34,022 nt of DNA from Pseudomonas gingeri (GTDB taxonomy: Bacteria > Pseudomonadota > Gammaproteobacteria > Pseudomonadales > Pseudomonadaceae), in assembly GCF_013385425.1 (NCBI RefSeq), contig NZ_JACAQA010000033.1, forward strand, positions 1 to 34,022, given 5' to 3'. This document shows, in pieces, positions 15,131-30,479 of the stretch. The translations under genes were made by a program, and so were the position numbers. The stretch's first letter is position 1, and each line of letters begins with the position of its first letter. A model generated the notes under the pieces. The model saw nothing but the letters and a program-made list of their open reading frames with translations, was not told the origin of the DNA and did no database searches.

Positions 15131-17233
15131 TCAGCCTTGTTTTTTAACGAGAGCTTCGACGATGTTCGACGGAGCTTCGGAGTATTTGGAGAATTCCATA
15201 GAGTAGCTCGCGCGACCCTGGGACATGGAACGAACATCGGTCGCATAACCGAACATTTCGCCCAACGGAACCTCGGCGCGGATCACCTTGCCGGAAACCG
15301 TATCTTCCATACCCTGGATCAGACCACGACGACGGTTCAGGTCACCCATCACGTCACCCATGTAGTCCTCAGGTGTTACAACTTCTACCTTCATGATCGG
15401 CTCAAGTACAACACCGCCGCCCTTGGACGCGAGTTGCTTGGTCGCCATGGAAGCAGCCACCTTGAACGCCATCTCGTTGGAGTCGACGTCGTGGTAAGAA
15501 CCGTCAAACACAGTAGCCTTCAGGCCGATCAGCGGATAACCGGCAACAACGCCGTTCTTCATCTGCTCTTCGATACCCTTCTGGATAGCCGGGATGTATT
15601 CCTTAGGAACCACACCACCCACTACTTCGTTCACGAATTGCAGACCTTCCTGACCTTCGTCAGCCGGTGCAAAACGAATCCAGCAGTGACCGAACTGGCC
15701 ACGACCGCCGGACTGGCGAACGAACTTGCCTTCGATTTCGCAATTCTTCGTGATCTTCTCACGATAGGAAACCTGAGGCTTACCGATGTTGGCTTCGACG
15801 TTGAACTCACGGCGCATCCGGTCAACCAGGATGTCCAGGTGCAGCTCGCCCATGCCGGAGATGATCGTTTGACCAGTCTCTTCATCAGTTTTGACGCGGA
15901 AAGACGGGTCTTCCTGAGCAAGTTTGCCCAGAGCGATACCCATTTTTTCCTGGTCATCCTTGGTCTTTGGCTCAACGGCAACCGAAATAACCGGCTCCGG
16001 GAAGTCCATGCGAACCAGGATGATTGGCTTGTCAGCAGAGCACAGGGTGTCACCGGTGGTGACGTCCTTCATGCCGATCAGGGCCGCGATGTCGCCAGCG
16101 CGTACTTCCTTGATCTCTTCACGGGTGTTGGCATGCATCTGCACCATACGACCCACGCGCTCTTTCTTGCCCTTGACCGAGTTGATCACGCCGTCGCCGG
16201 AGCTCAACACGCCCGAGTAAACGCGAGCGAAGGTCAGGGTACCCACGAATGGGTCAGTGGCGATTTTGAACGCCAGAGCGGAGAACGGTTCGCTGTCGTC
16301 TGCATGACGCTCCATGGCGATAGTCTCGTCATCCGGATCGGAACCCTTGATGGCAGGAATGTCGACAGGTGCAGGCAGGTAGTCGATAACAGCGTCGAGA
16401 ACCAGGGGAACGCCCTTGTTCTTGAAGGAAGAACCGCAAACAGCCAGAACGATTTCGCCAGCGATGGTCCGCTGACGCAGAGCGCCCTTGATTTCCTCGA
16501 TGGTGAGCTCTTCGCCCTCGAGGTACTTGTTCATCAGCTCTTCGTTGGCTTCGGCAGCTGCCTCGACCATGTTGCTGCGCCACTCTTCGGCCAGCTCCTG
16601 CAGTTCAGCAGGGATAGCTTCGCGACGAGCAGCCATACCTTTGTCAGCGTCGTCCCAGTAGACGGCTTCCATGGACATCAGATCGATCTGACCCTGGAAG
16701 TTGTCTTCGGAACCGATAGCCAACTGGATAGGCACTGGAGTGTGACCCAGGCGCTGCTTGATCTGCGCAACAACACGCAGGAAGTTCGCACCAGCACGGT
16801 CCATCTTGTTCACGTAAACGAGACGTGGAACACCGTACTTGTTGGCTTGACGCCATACGGTTTCAGACTGAGGCTCGACACCGGAAGTACCGCAGAACAC
16901 AACGACCGCACCGTCGAGTACGCGCAGCGAACGTTCTACTTCAATGGTGAAGTCAACGTGGCCGGGGGTATCGATGATGTTGAAGCGGTGCTTGGGAAAC
17001 TGCTTGGCAGAACCTTCCCAGAATGCGGTGGTCGCAGCGGAGGTAATGGTAATACCCCGCTCCTGCTCCTGCACCATCCAGTCCATGGTCGCGGCGCCGT
17101 CGTGCACCTCGCCCATTTTGTGGTTTACGCCCGTGTAAAACAGGACGCGCTCGGTGGTCGTGGTTTTACCCGCGTCCACGTGAGCAACGATACCAATGTT
17201 ACGGTAGCGTTTAATATCGGTTGTACGAGCCAT
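15131..17233 (-). CDS. fusA: Elongation factor G
   Basis: EF-G drives GTP-dependent translocation and, with RRF, ribosome recycling. The 700-residue protein starts MARTTDIKRYRNIGIVAHVD with G1 AHVDAGKT at 17-24, G3 DTPGH at 88-92 and G4 NKMD at 142-145; domains II-V follow, including the domain IV region with GGVVPKEYIPAIQKG. Length fits the canonical family (704 in E. coli). It sits 30 bases after rpsG and 30 before tufA. Many pseudomonads have a second EF-G elsewhere; this is the str operon copy. Confidence 0.98.
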   Translation of the reverse strand: MARTTDIKRYRNIGIVAHVDAGKTTTTERVLFYTGVNHKMGEVHDGAATMDWMVQEQERGITITSAATTAFWEGSAKQFPKHRFNIIDTPGHVDFTIEVERSLRVLDGAVVVFCGTSGVEPQSETVWRQANKYGVPRLVYVNKMDRAGANFLRVVAQIKQRLGHTPVPIQLAIGSEDNFQGQIDLMSMEAVYWDDADKGMAARREAIPAELQELAEEWRSNMVEAAAEANEELMNKYLEGEELTIEEIKGALRQRTIAGEIVLAVCGSSFKNKGVPLVLDAVIDYLPAPVDIPAIKGSDPDDETIAMERHADDSEPFSALAFKIATDPFVGTLTFARVYSGVLSSGDGVINSVKGKKERVGRMVQMHANTREEIKEVRAGDIAALIGMKDVTTGDTLCSADKPIILVRMDFPEPVISVAVEPKTKDDQEKMGIALGKLAQEDPSFRVKTDEETGQTIISGMGELHLDILVDRMRREFNVEANIGKPQVSYREKITKNCEIEGKFVRQSGGRGQFGHCWIRFAPADEGQEGLQFVNEVVGGVVPKEYIPAIQKGIEEQMKNGVVAGYPLIGLKATVFDGSYHDVDSNEMAFKVAASMATKQLASKGGGVVLEPIMKVEVVTPEDYMGDVMGDLNRRRGLIQGMEDTVSGKVIRAEVPLGEMFGYATDVRSMSQGRASYSMEFSKYSEAPSNIVEALVKKQG

Positions 17234-17263
17234 AAAGCCCTCGCAAATTGAGTGACGCTAAAA

Positions 17264-17734
17264 TTAGAAGCGGTAGTGCGAGAAAGCCTTGTTGGCTTCA
17301 GCCATACGGTGCACGTCTTCACGCTTCTTAACTGCAGCACCTTTACCTTCAGCGGCATCCAACAGTTCGCCAGCCAAACGCAGAGCCATGGACTTCTCGC
17401 CGCGCTTGCGGGCGAAGTCTACCAACCAGCGCATTGCCAGAGCGTTACGACGGGACGGACGAACTTCGACCGGAACCTGGTAAGTAGCACCGCCTACACG
17501 GCGCGACTTCACTTCGACCAGCGGAGCGATGGCGTCGAGTGCTTTCTCGAAGAGTTCCAGGGGGTCAGCGTTTTTGCGCTCTTTAACTTTTTCCAGAGCA
17601 CCATAAACGATACGTTCGGCCACGGCTTTCTTGCCGCTTTCCATCACGTGGTTCATGAATTTGGCGAGAATCTGGCTACCGTATTTCGGATCGTCCAGAA
17701 TCTCACGCTTGGCTGCTACACGACGTCTTGGCAT
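17264..17734 (-). CDS. rpsG: 30S ribosomal protein S7
   Basis: S7 starts assembly of the 3' domain of 16S rRNA; in E. coli it also represses the str operon by binding the rpsL-rpsG spacer. The 156-residue product begins MPRRRVAAKREILDDPKYGS and contains VRPSRRNALAMRWLVDFAR. Length equals the typical bacterial protein. A 120-base gap lies upstream, the place where an S7 target would be expected. Confidence 0.98.
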   Translation of the reverse strand: MPRRRVAAKREILDDPKYGSQILAKFMNHVMESGKKAVAERIVYGALEKVKERKNADPLELFEKALDAIAPLVEVKSRRVGGATYQVPVEVRPSRRNALAMRWLVDFARKRGEKSMALRLAGELLDAAEGKGAAVKKREDVHRMAEANKAFSHYRF

Positions 17735-17854
17735 TGATAAGCCCTCAAACGGTCTTCAGGTTAGCCCGGGAACATGACACCCAGTGGATGTACGCCCGAC
17801 CTTACTCTTATCGACTCAAAAAAATAAAAATCAGTTACTGCAGCAAACGACCGA
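17735..17854 (-). other. rpsL-rpsG spacer, possible S7 target
   Basis: This 120-base gap is large for a ribosomal operon. On the minus strand it has a T-rich stretch (ATTTTTATTTTTTTGAG) followed by a GC-rich part with GGTCGGGCG and CCCGGGC. I could not build a confident structure. The location matches the E. coli site where S7 binds to repress translation of rpsG and fusA; the assignment is by position only. Confidence 0.3.
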
Positions 17855-18226
17855 TTACTTCGGACGCTTGGTACCGTATTTCGAACGACCTTGGTTACGA
17901 CCTTTGACGCCGGAGGTATCCAGGGAGCCGCGAACGGTGTGGTAACGAACACCTGGCAAGTCTTTTACACGACCGCCACGGATCAGGACCACGCTGTGCT
18001 CTTGCAGGTTGTGGCCTTCACCGCCGATGTACGAGGAAACCTCGAAACCGTTGGTCAGGCGCACACGGCATACTTTACGCAGTGCCGAGTTAGGTTTTTT
18101 CGGCGTGGTGGTGTACACACGGGTGCACACGCCACGACGTTGCGGGCAGTTCTGCAGCGCAGGTACGTCGGATTTCTCGACGATACGCTTACGCGGCTGA
18201 CGTACCAGCTGGTTGATAGTTGCCAT
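17855..18226 (-). CDS. rpsL: 30S ribosomal protein S12
   Basis: S12 tunes decoding accuracy at the A site and is the classical streptomycin target. The 123-residue product begins [14 protein letters not shown]. The [11 protein letters not shown] loop has Lys43 and the [11 protein letters not shown] loop has Lys88 (numbering with Met), both wild type, so the sequence predicts streptomycin sensitivity at this locus. It is the first gene of the str operon with a promoter at 18318-18346. Confidence 0.98.
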
Positions 18227-18317
18227 CTACTAGCTCCACTGTTGTCTTGCGACGCTATTGTCTTGCAAGAAAAGCAAAATGGCAGGAACGAGTTCCCGCC
18301 AAATTTAGGGGTACAAG

Positions 18318-18346
18318 AGTCTAAAGAGGATCTTGTCCCCAGTCAA
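18318..18346 (-). promoter_or_regulatory. str operon promoter
   Basis: On the minus strand TTGACT (18341-18346) and TAGACT (18318-18323) are separated by 17 bases. The predicted start near 18311 gives a leader of about 85 bases before rpsL. The -35 box is 2 bases from the large stem-loop at 18349-18426. Confidence 0.7.
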
Positions 18347-18348
18347 GA

Positions 18349-18426
18349 CAAGGCCCCGATCTCCTCACACCGACCATCGCAACAAAAAATGTCGCGATGG
18401 CGTTGGCGGAGGCTATCAGGGCCTTG
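18349..18426 (-). other. Large imperfect stem-loop between rpoC and rpsL
   Basis: The ends CAAGGCCC and GGGGCCTTG pair, inner GAT/ATC and CTCC/GGAG pairs extend the helix, and the apical part pairs GCCATCGC with GCGATGGT around a loop of T residues. No U-run follows, so it is not a clean intrinsic terminator. It starts 18 bases after the rpoC stop and could end, process or protect the rpoBC transcript. Function is inferred from position only. Confidence 0.5.
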
Positions 18427-18444
18427 ATCTCACTACCGCAGAAC

Positions 18445-22644
<4,200 letters not shown>

Positions 22645-22666
22645 GGCCTTTCCTCCTGGCGGAGCA

Positions 22667-22693
22667 GAGAGCGGGCCATACAGCCCCGCTCTC
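22667..22693 (-). other. Stem-loop in the rpoB-rpoC spacer
   Basis: A 9-bp stem (GAGAGCGGG / CCCGCTCTC) with a 9-base loop occupies most of the 64-base spacer, about 13 bases before the rpoC ribosome binding site. No U-run follows. It may affect mRNA processing or rpoC translation; no direct evidence. Confidence 0.5.
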
Positions 22694-22708
22694 GATTCGC
22701 GTCACGTG

Positions 22709-26782
<4,074 letters not shown>

Positions 26783-26926
26783 CAGCGTTCCCCAGCTTGG
26801 TCACCTGCTTGTTTGGCCCCTCCCCGACGGGAGCAGCCAGAAAATCGTGCAAACCCCATGGTTTGCGCCACCGCATCGGGTGGTTGAAGCACGTCAAAGG
26901 CACCGACCGAGTCGGCCGCCAGTAAC

Positions 26927-26957
26927 GGAAAAAGGCCGGTGGCAAGAGCCACCAGCC
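26927..26957 (-). terminator. Attenuator between rplL and rpoB
   Basis: In the minus-strand RNA, GGCUGGUGGC pairs with GCCACCGGCC (10 bp, one G-U pair) around a UCUU loop, followed at once by UUUUUCCG. This is a good intrinsic terminator 46 bases after rplL and about 145 before rpoB. Since no promoter is visible between it and rpoB, partial readthrough is expected, as at the E. coli rplL-rpoB attenuator, which lowers polymerase relative to L7/L12. A short palindrome (26849-26866, GCAAACC/GGTTTGC) lies downstream. Confidence 0.8.
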
Positions 26958-27003
26958 ATCAGCCTGTCGCTTAACGCTCGGGCTGGAGACGCAAGGTCAG
27001 AGC

Positions 27004-27369
27004 TTACTTCAGCTCGACTTTAGCGCCTGCTTCTTCCAGTGCTGCTTTGGCTTTGTCAGCTGCGTCTTTGGCAACAGCTTCCAGAACCAGGGCAGGAGCG
27101 CCGTCAACTACAGCCTTGGCTTCTTTCAGGCCCAGACCGGTCAGTTCACGTACTGCCTTGATCACGTTAACTTTCTTCTCGCCAGCTTCCAGCAGCATGA
27201 CGTTGAATTCGGTTTGCTCTTCAACAACAGCGGCAGCAGCAGCAGGACCTGCCGAAGCAGCAGCAGCGGTCACACCGAATTTTTCTTCGAAAGCTTTGAT
27301 CAGCTCAACAACCTGCAGAACCGACATTTCAGCTACGGCGTTGAGGATATCTTCTTGGGAGATAGACAT
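27004..27369 (-). CDS. rplL: 50S ribosomal protein L7/L12
   Basis: L7/L12 forms the multi-copy stalk that recruits translation GTPases. The 121-residue product has the N-terminal dimerisation helices (1-33, MSISQEDILNAVAEMSVLQV), an alanine-rich flexible hinge (about 34-50), and the C-terminal factor-binding domain with KVNVIKAVRELTGLGLKEAK. Length equals E. coli. It lies 78 bases after rplJ and before the attenuator. Confidence 0.98.
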   Translation of the reverse strand: MSISQEDILNAVAEMSVLQVVELIKAFEEKFGVTAAAASAGPAAAAAVVEEQTEFNVMLLEAGEKKVNVIKAVRELTGLGLKEAKAVVDGAPALVLEAVAKDAADKAKAALEEAGAKVELK

Positions 27370-27447
27370 TACTGTATTTCCTGAATTGGGGGACGGCCTA
27401 CGCGACCATCGAAATAAACAAAAATACGCGAAAAGAAGTGCTCAGCC

Positions 27448-27948
27448 TTAGGCTGCGACAGCTTCTTTCTGGTCGCGAATAGCCGCCAGAGTACGAGCCA
27501 ACTTGCTGGTAGCGCCTTGAATCACGCTCATCAGCTGGGAGATTGCTTCGTCACGGGTCGGCAAGGTTGCCAGTACGTCGATCTGATTGGCTGCGAGGAA
27601 CTTGCCCTCGAACGCAGCTGCCTTGATCTCGAACTTGTCCTGACCCTTTGCAAACTCTTTGAACAGACGAGCAGCAGCGCCCGGGTGTTCCTTGGAGAAA
27701 GCAATCAGGGTCGGGCCTTTGAACACGTCGTTGAGGACCGAGTACTCGGTGCCTTCAACAGCGCGCTTGAGCAGGGTGTTACGTACGACACGTACGTACA
27801 CGCCAGCTTCGCGGGCCTCTTTACGGAGTCCGGTCATCGCGCTTACTGTTACGCCACGGGCATCAGCCACGACAGCGGACAGAGCGACTTTGGCAGCCTC
27901 GTTGACTTCAGCGACGATGGCCTTCTTGTCTTCGAGTTTAATTGCCAC
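27448..27948 (-). CDS. rplJ: 50S ribosomal protein L10
   Basis: L10 anchors the L7/L12 stalk to 23S rRNA. The 166-residue product begins MAIKLEDKKAIVAEVNEAAK and contains YVRVVRNTLLKRAVEGTEY; the C-terminal helix that binds L12 dimers follows. The start codon is GTG at 27946-27948 with an AGGAG site 8 bases upstream. The 200-base leader upstream is probably the L10 autoregulatory element. Confidence 0.98.
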   Translation of the reverse strand: MAIKLEDKKAIVAEVNEAAKVALSAVVADARGVTVSAMTGLRKEAREAGVYVRVVRNTLLKRAVEGTEYSVLNDVFKGPTLIAFSKEHPGAAARLFKEFAKGQDKFEIKAAAFEGKFLAANQIDVLATLPTRDEAISQLMSVIQGATSKLARTLAAIRDQKEAVAA

Positions 27949-28148
27949 GGGTTTAACTCCTGCTTGTTACCGTTTCATCTGGCCGAAGCCGGATGTCGTT
28001 TTGGTGTCTGATTCGGTAAGGAACCGGGAGCACCATCTGCGTAGGCTTGAGGTTTAAGGCTTGCGCCGCCTACGGTCTTGGATAGCCCCCGCCAGGCAGG
28101 GACCCCAATTTTTTTCGATTGGCGCAATCGCTTGCGCCAATGCGCGTC
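27949..28148 (-). promoter_or_regulatory. rplJL leader, probable L10 autoregulatory element
   Basis: The 200 bases between rplA and rplJ are non-coding and can fold: a perfect 10-bp hairpin at 28118-28141 (ATTGGCGCAA / TTGCGCCAAT, 4-base loop) and further GC-rich segments up to the GTG start. In many bacteria L10 or the L10-L12 complex binds this leader to repress translation. I assign it by position and folding potential; I did not confirm the L10 consensus. No clear promoter is seen within it. Confidence 0.5.
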
Positions 28149-28844
28149 TTACGCTTCCAGCGAGCTCTGGTCGATGACCAGGCCTGGACCCATGGTGGTG
28201 CTCAGGGTAACGCGCTTGACGTAGATACCTTTCGAGGAAGCTGGCTTGATACGCTTCAGGTCAGCGATCAGGGCTTCAACGTTTTCCTTCAGCTTGACGG
28301 CGTCGAAGCCGATCTTGCCAACGGAGGTGTGGATAATACCGTTCTTGTCGGTGCGATAACGAACCTGACCGGCCTTGGCGTTTTTCACCGCGGTGGCGAC
28401 GTCTGGAGTTACGGTACCGACTTTAGGGTTAGGCATCAGGCCACGTGGACCGAGGATCTGACCCAGTTGACCGACAACACGCATTGCGTCCGGGGAAGCA
28501 ATAACGACGTCATAGTTCAGGTCGCCGCCTTTCATTTCGGCAGCCAGGTCGTCCATACCAACGCGATCGGCGCCGGCAGCCAGAGCAGCTTCAGCAGCCG
28601 GCCCCTGGGTGAACACAGCAACGCGAACGGTCTTGCCAGTGCCGTGTGGCAGCACAGTAGCGCTACGGACGACCTGGTCGGATTTACGTGGGTCAACGCC
28701 CAGGTTTACAGCAACGTCAAACGACTCGCTGAACTTGACAGTCGACAGCTCGGACAGCAGAGCAGCGGCTTCTACAAAGTTGTAGGCCTTGCCTGCTTCG
28801 ATTTTGCCGGCGATAGCCTTTTGGCGCTTGGTCAGCTTAGCCAT
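28149..28844 (-). CDS. rplA: 50S ribosomal protein L1
   Basis: L1 forms the mobile stalk that moves deacylated tRNA out of the E site; in E. coli it also represses rplK-rplA translation. The 231-residue product MAKLTKRQKAIAGKIEAGKA contains the conserved ILGPRGLMPNPKVGTVTPDV. The ATG overlaps the rplK stop by one base (TAATG), so the pair is translationally coupled. Confidence 0.98.
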   Translation of the reverse strand: MAKLTKRQKAIAGKIEAGKAYNFVEAAALLSELSTVKFSESFDVAVNLGVDPRKSDQVVRSATVLPHGTGKTVRVAVFTQGPAAEAALAAGADRVGMDDLAAEMKGGDLNYDVVIASPDAMRVVGQLGQILGPRGLMPNPKVGTVTPDVATAVKNAKAGQVRYRTDKNGIIHTSVGKIGFDAVKLKENVEALIADLKRIKPASSKGIYVKRVTLSTTMGPGLVIDQSSLEA

Positions 28845-29275
28845 TACACACCCTCCACGTTAAGGCCCATGCTACGAGCAGAACCGGCGATGGTACGCAC
28901 GGCTGCATCCATATCAGCTGCAGTCAGATCCGCGTTTTTGGTTTTCGCGATTTCTTCCAGCTGAGCACGGGTCACGGTGCCAACCTTAACGGTGTTCGGA
29001 CGAGCGGAACCGCTGGTCAGGCCGGCGGCCTTTTTCAGCAGAACCGAAGCCGGGGTGGACTTGGTTTCGAAAGTGAAGCTGCGGTCACTGTAAACAGTGA
29101 TGATCACAGGCGTCGGCAGACCTGGCTCAAGACCCTGGGTACGGGCGTTGAAGGCTTTGCAGAATTCCATGATGTTCACGCCGTGCTGACCCAGAGCTGG
29201 ACCGACGGGTGGGCTAGGGTTGGCCTGGGCGGCCTTCACTTGCAGCTTGATGTAAGCGGTAATCTTCTTGGCCAT
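28844..29275 (-). CDS. rplK: 50S ribosomal protein L11
   Basis: L11 forms the base of the L7/L12 stalk with the thiostrepton-binding rRNA and is needed for RelA activation. I set the start at MAKKITAYIKLQVKAAQANP (ATG 29273-29275), giving 143 residues; the upstream ATG adds four residues (MECL) not found in the family. The proline-rich switch PSPPVGPALGQHGVNIMEFC and the C-terminal rRNA-binding domain are intact. Confidence 0.98.
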   Translation of the reverse strand: MAKKITAYIKLQVKAAQANPSPPVGPALGQHGVNIMEFCKAFNARTQGLEPGLPTPVIITVYSDRSFTFETKSTPASVLLKKAAGLTSGSARPNTVKVGTVTRAQLEEIAKTKNADLTAADMDAAVRTIAGSARSMGLNVEGV

Positions 29276-29342
29276 GAGGCACTCCAATTACGGGTTCTAG
29301 CGCCTCGAAAGGCTCCCCGGTTACTTGCGCGTTTATCCCAGT

Positions 29343-29377
29343 GACGACAAAACCCCACAGCCTTGGACTGTGGGGTT
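29343..29377 (-). terminator. Terminator-like hairpin between nusG and rplK
   Basis: A perfect 10-bp stem (AACCCCACAG / CTGTGGGGTT, 29351-29377) with a 7-base loop is followed in the minus-strand RNA by UUUUGUCGUC, a short U-tract. It lies 15 bases after the nusG stop. No good promoter can be read between it and rplK, so it probably acts as a partial terminator or processing site. Confidence 0.6.
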
Positions 29378-29392
29378 GGGATGCTTGTTCAG

Positions 29393-29926
29393 CTAGACCT
29401 TTTCGACCTGGCTAAACTCCAACTCTACCGGAGTAGAGCGTCCGAAAATGAGCACGGCCACCTGGATGCGGCTCTTTTCGTAGTTGACCTCTTCGACGGT
29501 GCCGTTGAAGTCTGCGAACGGACCATCGGTAACACGTACGACTTCGCCCGGCTCGAACAGTGTCTTCGGCTTCGGCTTGTCGCTGCCGTCAGCGACGCGA
29601 CGCAGAATCGCTTCTGCCTCTTTGTCGGTGATCGGTGCAGGCTTGTCGGCGGTACCGCCGATGAAACCCATCACCCGAGGCGTGTCCTTGACCAAGTGCC
29701 AAGTCCCCTCGTTCATGTCCATCTGTACCAGCACATAGCCAGGGAAGAATTTACGCTCACTCTTGCGCTTCTGGCCGTTACGCATTTCCACTACTTCTTC
29801 AGTAGGGACCAGAATTTCGCCGAAGCCATCTTCCATGCCTGCCAGCTTTACGCGCTCGACCAACGAGCGCATCACATGCTTCTCGTAACCCGAGTAAGCA
29901 TGCACAACGTACCAACGCTTAGCCAC
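29393..29926 (-). CDS. nusG: Transcription termination/antitermination protein NusG
   Basis: NusG binds RNA polymerase to raise processivity and links it to Rho or to ribosomal S10. The 177-residue protein has the NGN domain (about 3-110, MAKRWYVVHAYSGYEKHVMR) and the C-terminal KOW domain (about 127-153, GEVVRVTDGPFADFNGTVEE). Length is close to E. coli NusG (181). It starts 9 bases after secE, the standard secE-nusG pair. Confidence 0.99.
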   Translation of the reverse strand: MAKRWYVVHAYSGYEKHVMRSLVERVKLAGMEDGFGEILVPTEEVVEMRNGQKRKSERKFFPGYVLVQMDMNEGTWHLVKDTPRVMGFIGGTADKPAPITDKEAEAILRRVADGSDKPKPKTLFEPGEVVRVTDGPFADFNGTVEEVNYEKSRIQVAVLIFGRSTPVELEFSQVEKV

Positions 29927-29935
29927 GGGACACCC

Positions 29936-30304
29936 TTAGCCTACAATCGAGGAAACAAGCCAGCCGAGCAGGGAATCAAGCCCCCACAACAGCAACGCCA
30001 TTACCAGAACAACAGCCACCACGATCAACGTGGTCTGCGTGGTTTCTTGGCGAGTCGGCCATACGACTTTACGAATCTCGGTACGAGCTTCCTTTGCCAG
30101 CACGAAGAACGACTTGCCTTTCGCGGTCTGCAGGCCTACAAAGGCAGCTACAGCAGCGATGACAAGCAGAGCCAGTACGCGGTACAGGATCGGCGAACCA
30201 TGATAGTACTGGTTGCCAACAACACCAATCACCACCAAAGCGACTACGACGAGCCACTTGAGAAGATCGAAGCGAGAGCCTTGGGCTTCAGCGTTGGAGG
30301 TCAT
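29936..30304 (-). CDS. secE: Protein translocase subunit SecE
   Basis: SecE clamps and stabilises SecY in the inner-membrane translocon. The 122-residue protein has three predicted membrane spans (about 16-33, 42-60 and 92-114) and the conserved cytoplasmic segment EARTEIRKVVWPTRQET before the third. The three-span form is the E. coli type. It follows tRNA-Trp by 45 bases and overlaps no other gene. Confidence 0.97.
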   Translation of the reverse strand: MTSNAEAQGSRFDLLKWLVVVALVVIGVVGNQYYHGSPILYRVLALLVIAAVAAFVGLQTAKGKSFFVLAKEARTEIRKVVWPTRQETTQTTLIVVAVVLVMALLLWGLDSLLGWLVSSIVG

Positions 30305-30349
30305 CTAAGAGAATCCTGTGAAAAGAAAGCCAGACACACCGAGTGAATC

Positions 30350-30425
30350 TGGCAGGTCAGGAGGGAATCGAACCCCCAACCTACGGTTTTGGAGACCGTC
30401 GCTCTGCCAATTGAGCTACTGACCT
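30350..30425 (-). tRNA. tRNA-Trp (CCA)
   Basis: The minus strand reads AGGTCAGTAGCTCAATTGGC at the 5' end, folds into a full cloverleaf, has the anticodon loop CTCCAAA with anticodon CCA, the T-loop TTCGATT, and an encoded CCA end. It is 76 bases long, lies between tufB and secE, and follows the promoter at 30447-30475. This gene order is shared with other gammaproteobacteria. Confidence 0.98.
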
Positions 30426-30446
30426 AAAACTTGAATCAGGCCGACC

Positions 30447-30475
30447 ATTATGTCGACCTGAGAGAGGCATTTCAA
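30447..30475 (-). promoter_or_regulatory. Promoter for tRNA-Trp-secE-nusG
   Basis: On the minus strand TTGAAA (30470-30475) and CATAAT (30447-30452) are 17 bases apart. The -35 box begins 5 bases after the tufB stop codon. The predicted start is near 30440, about 15 bases before the tRNA 5' end. Sequence-based call. Confidence 0.6.
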
Positions 30476-30479
30476 CTAC

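Noticed and set aside
15137..17251. A 704-codon plus-strand frame opposite fusA
   Set aside because: It mirrors fusA almost end to end in the codon-aligned antisense register and is explained by codon bias.
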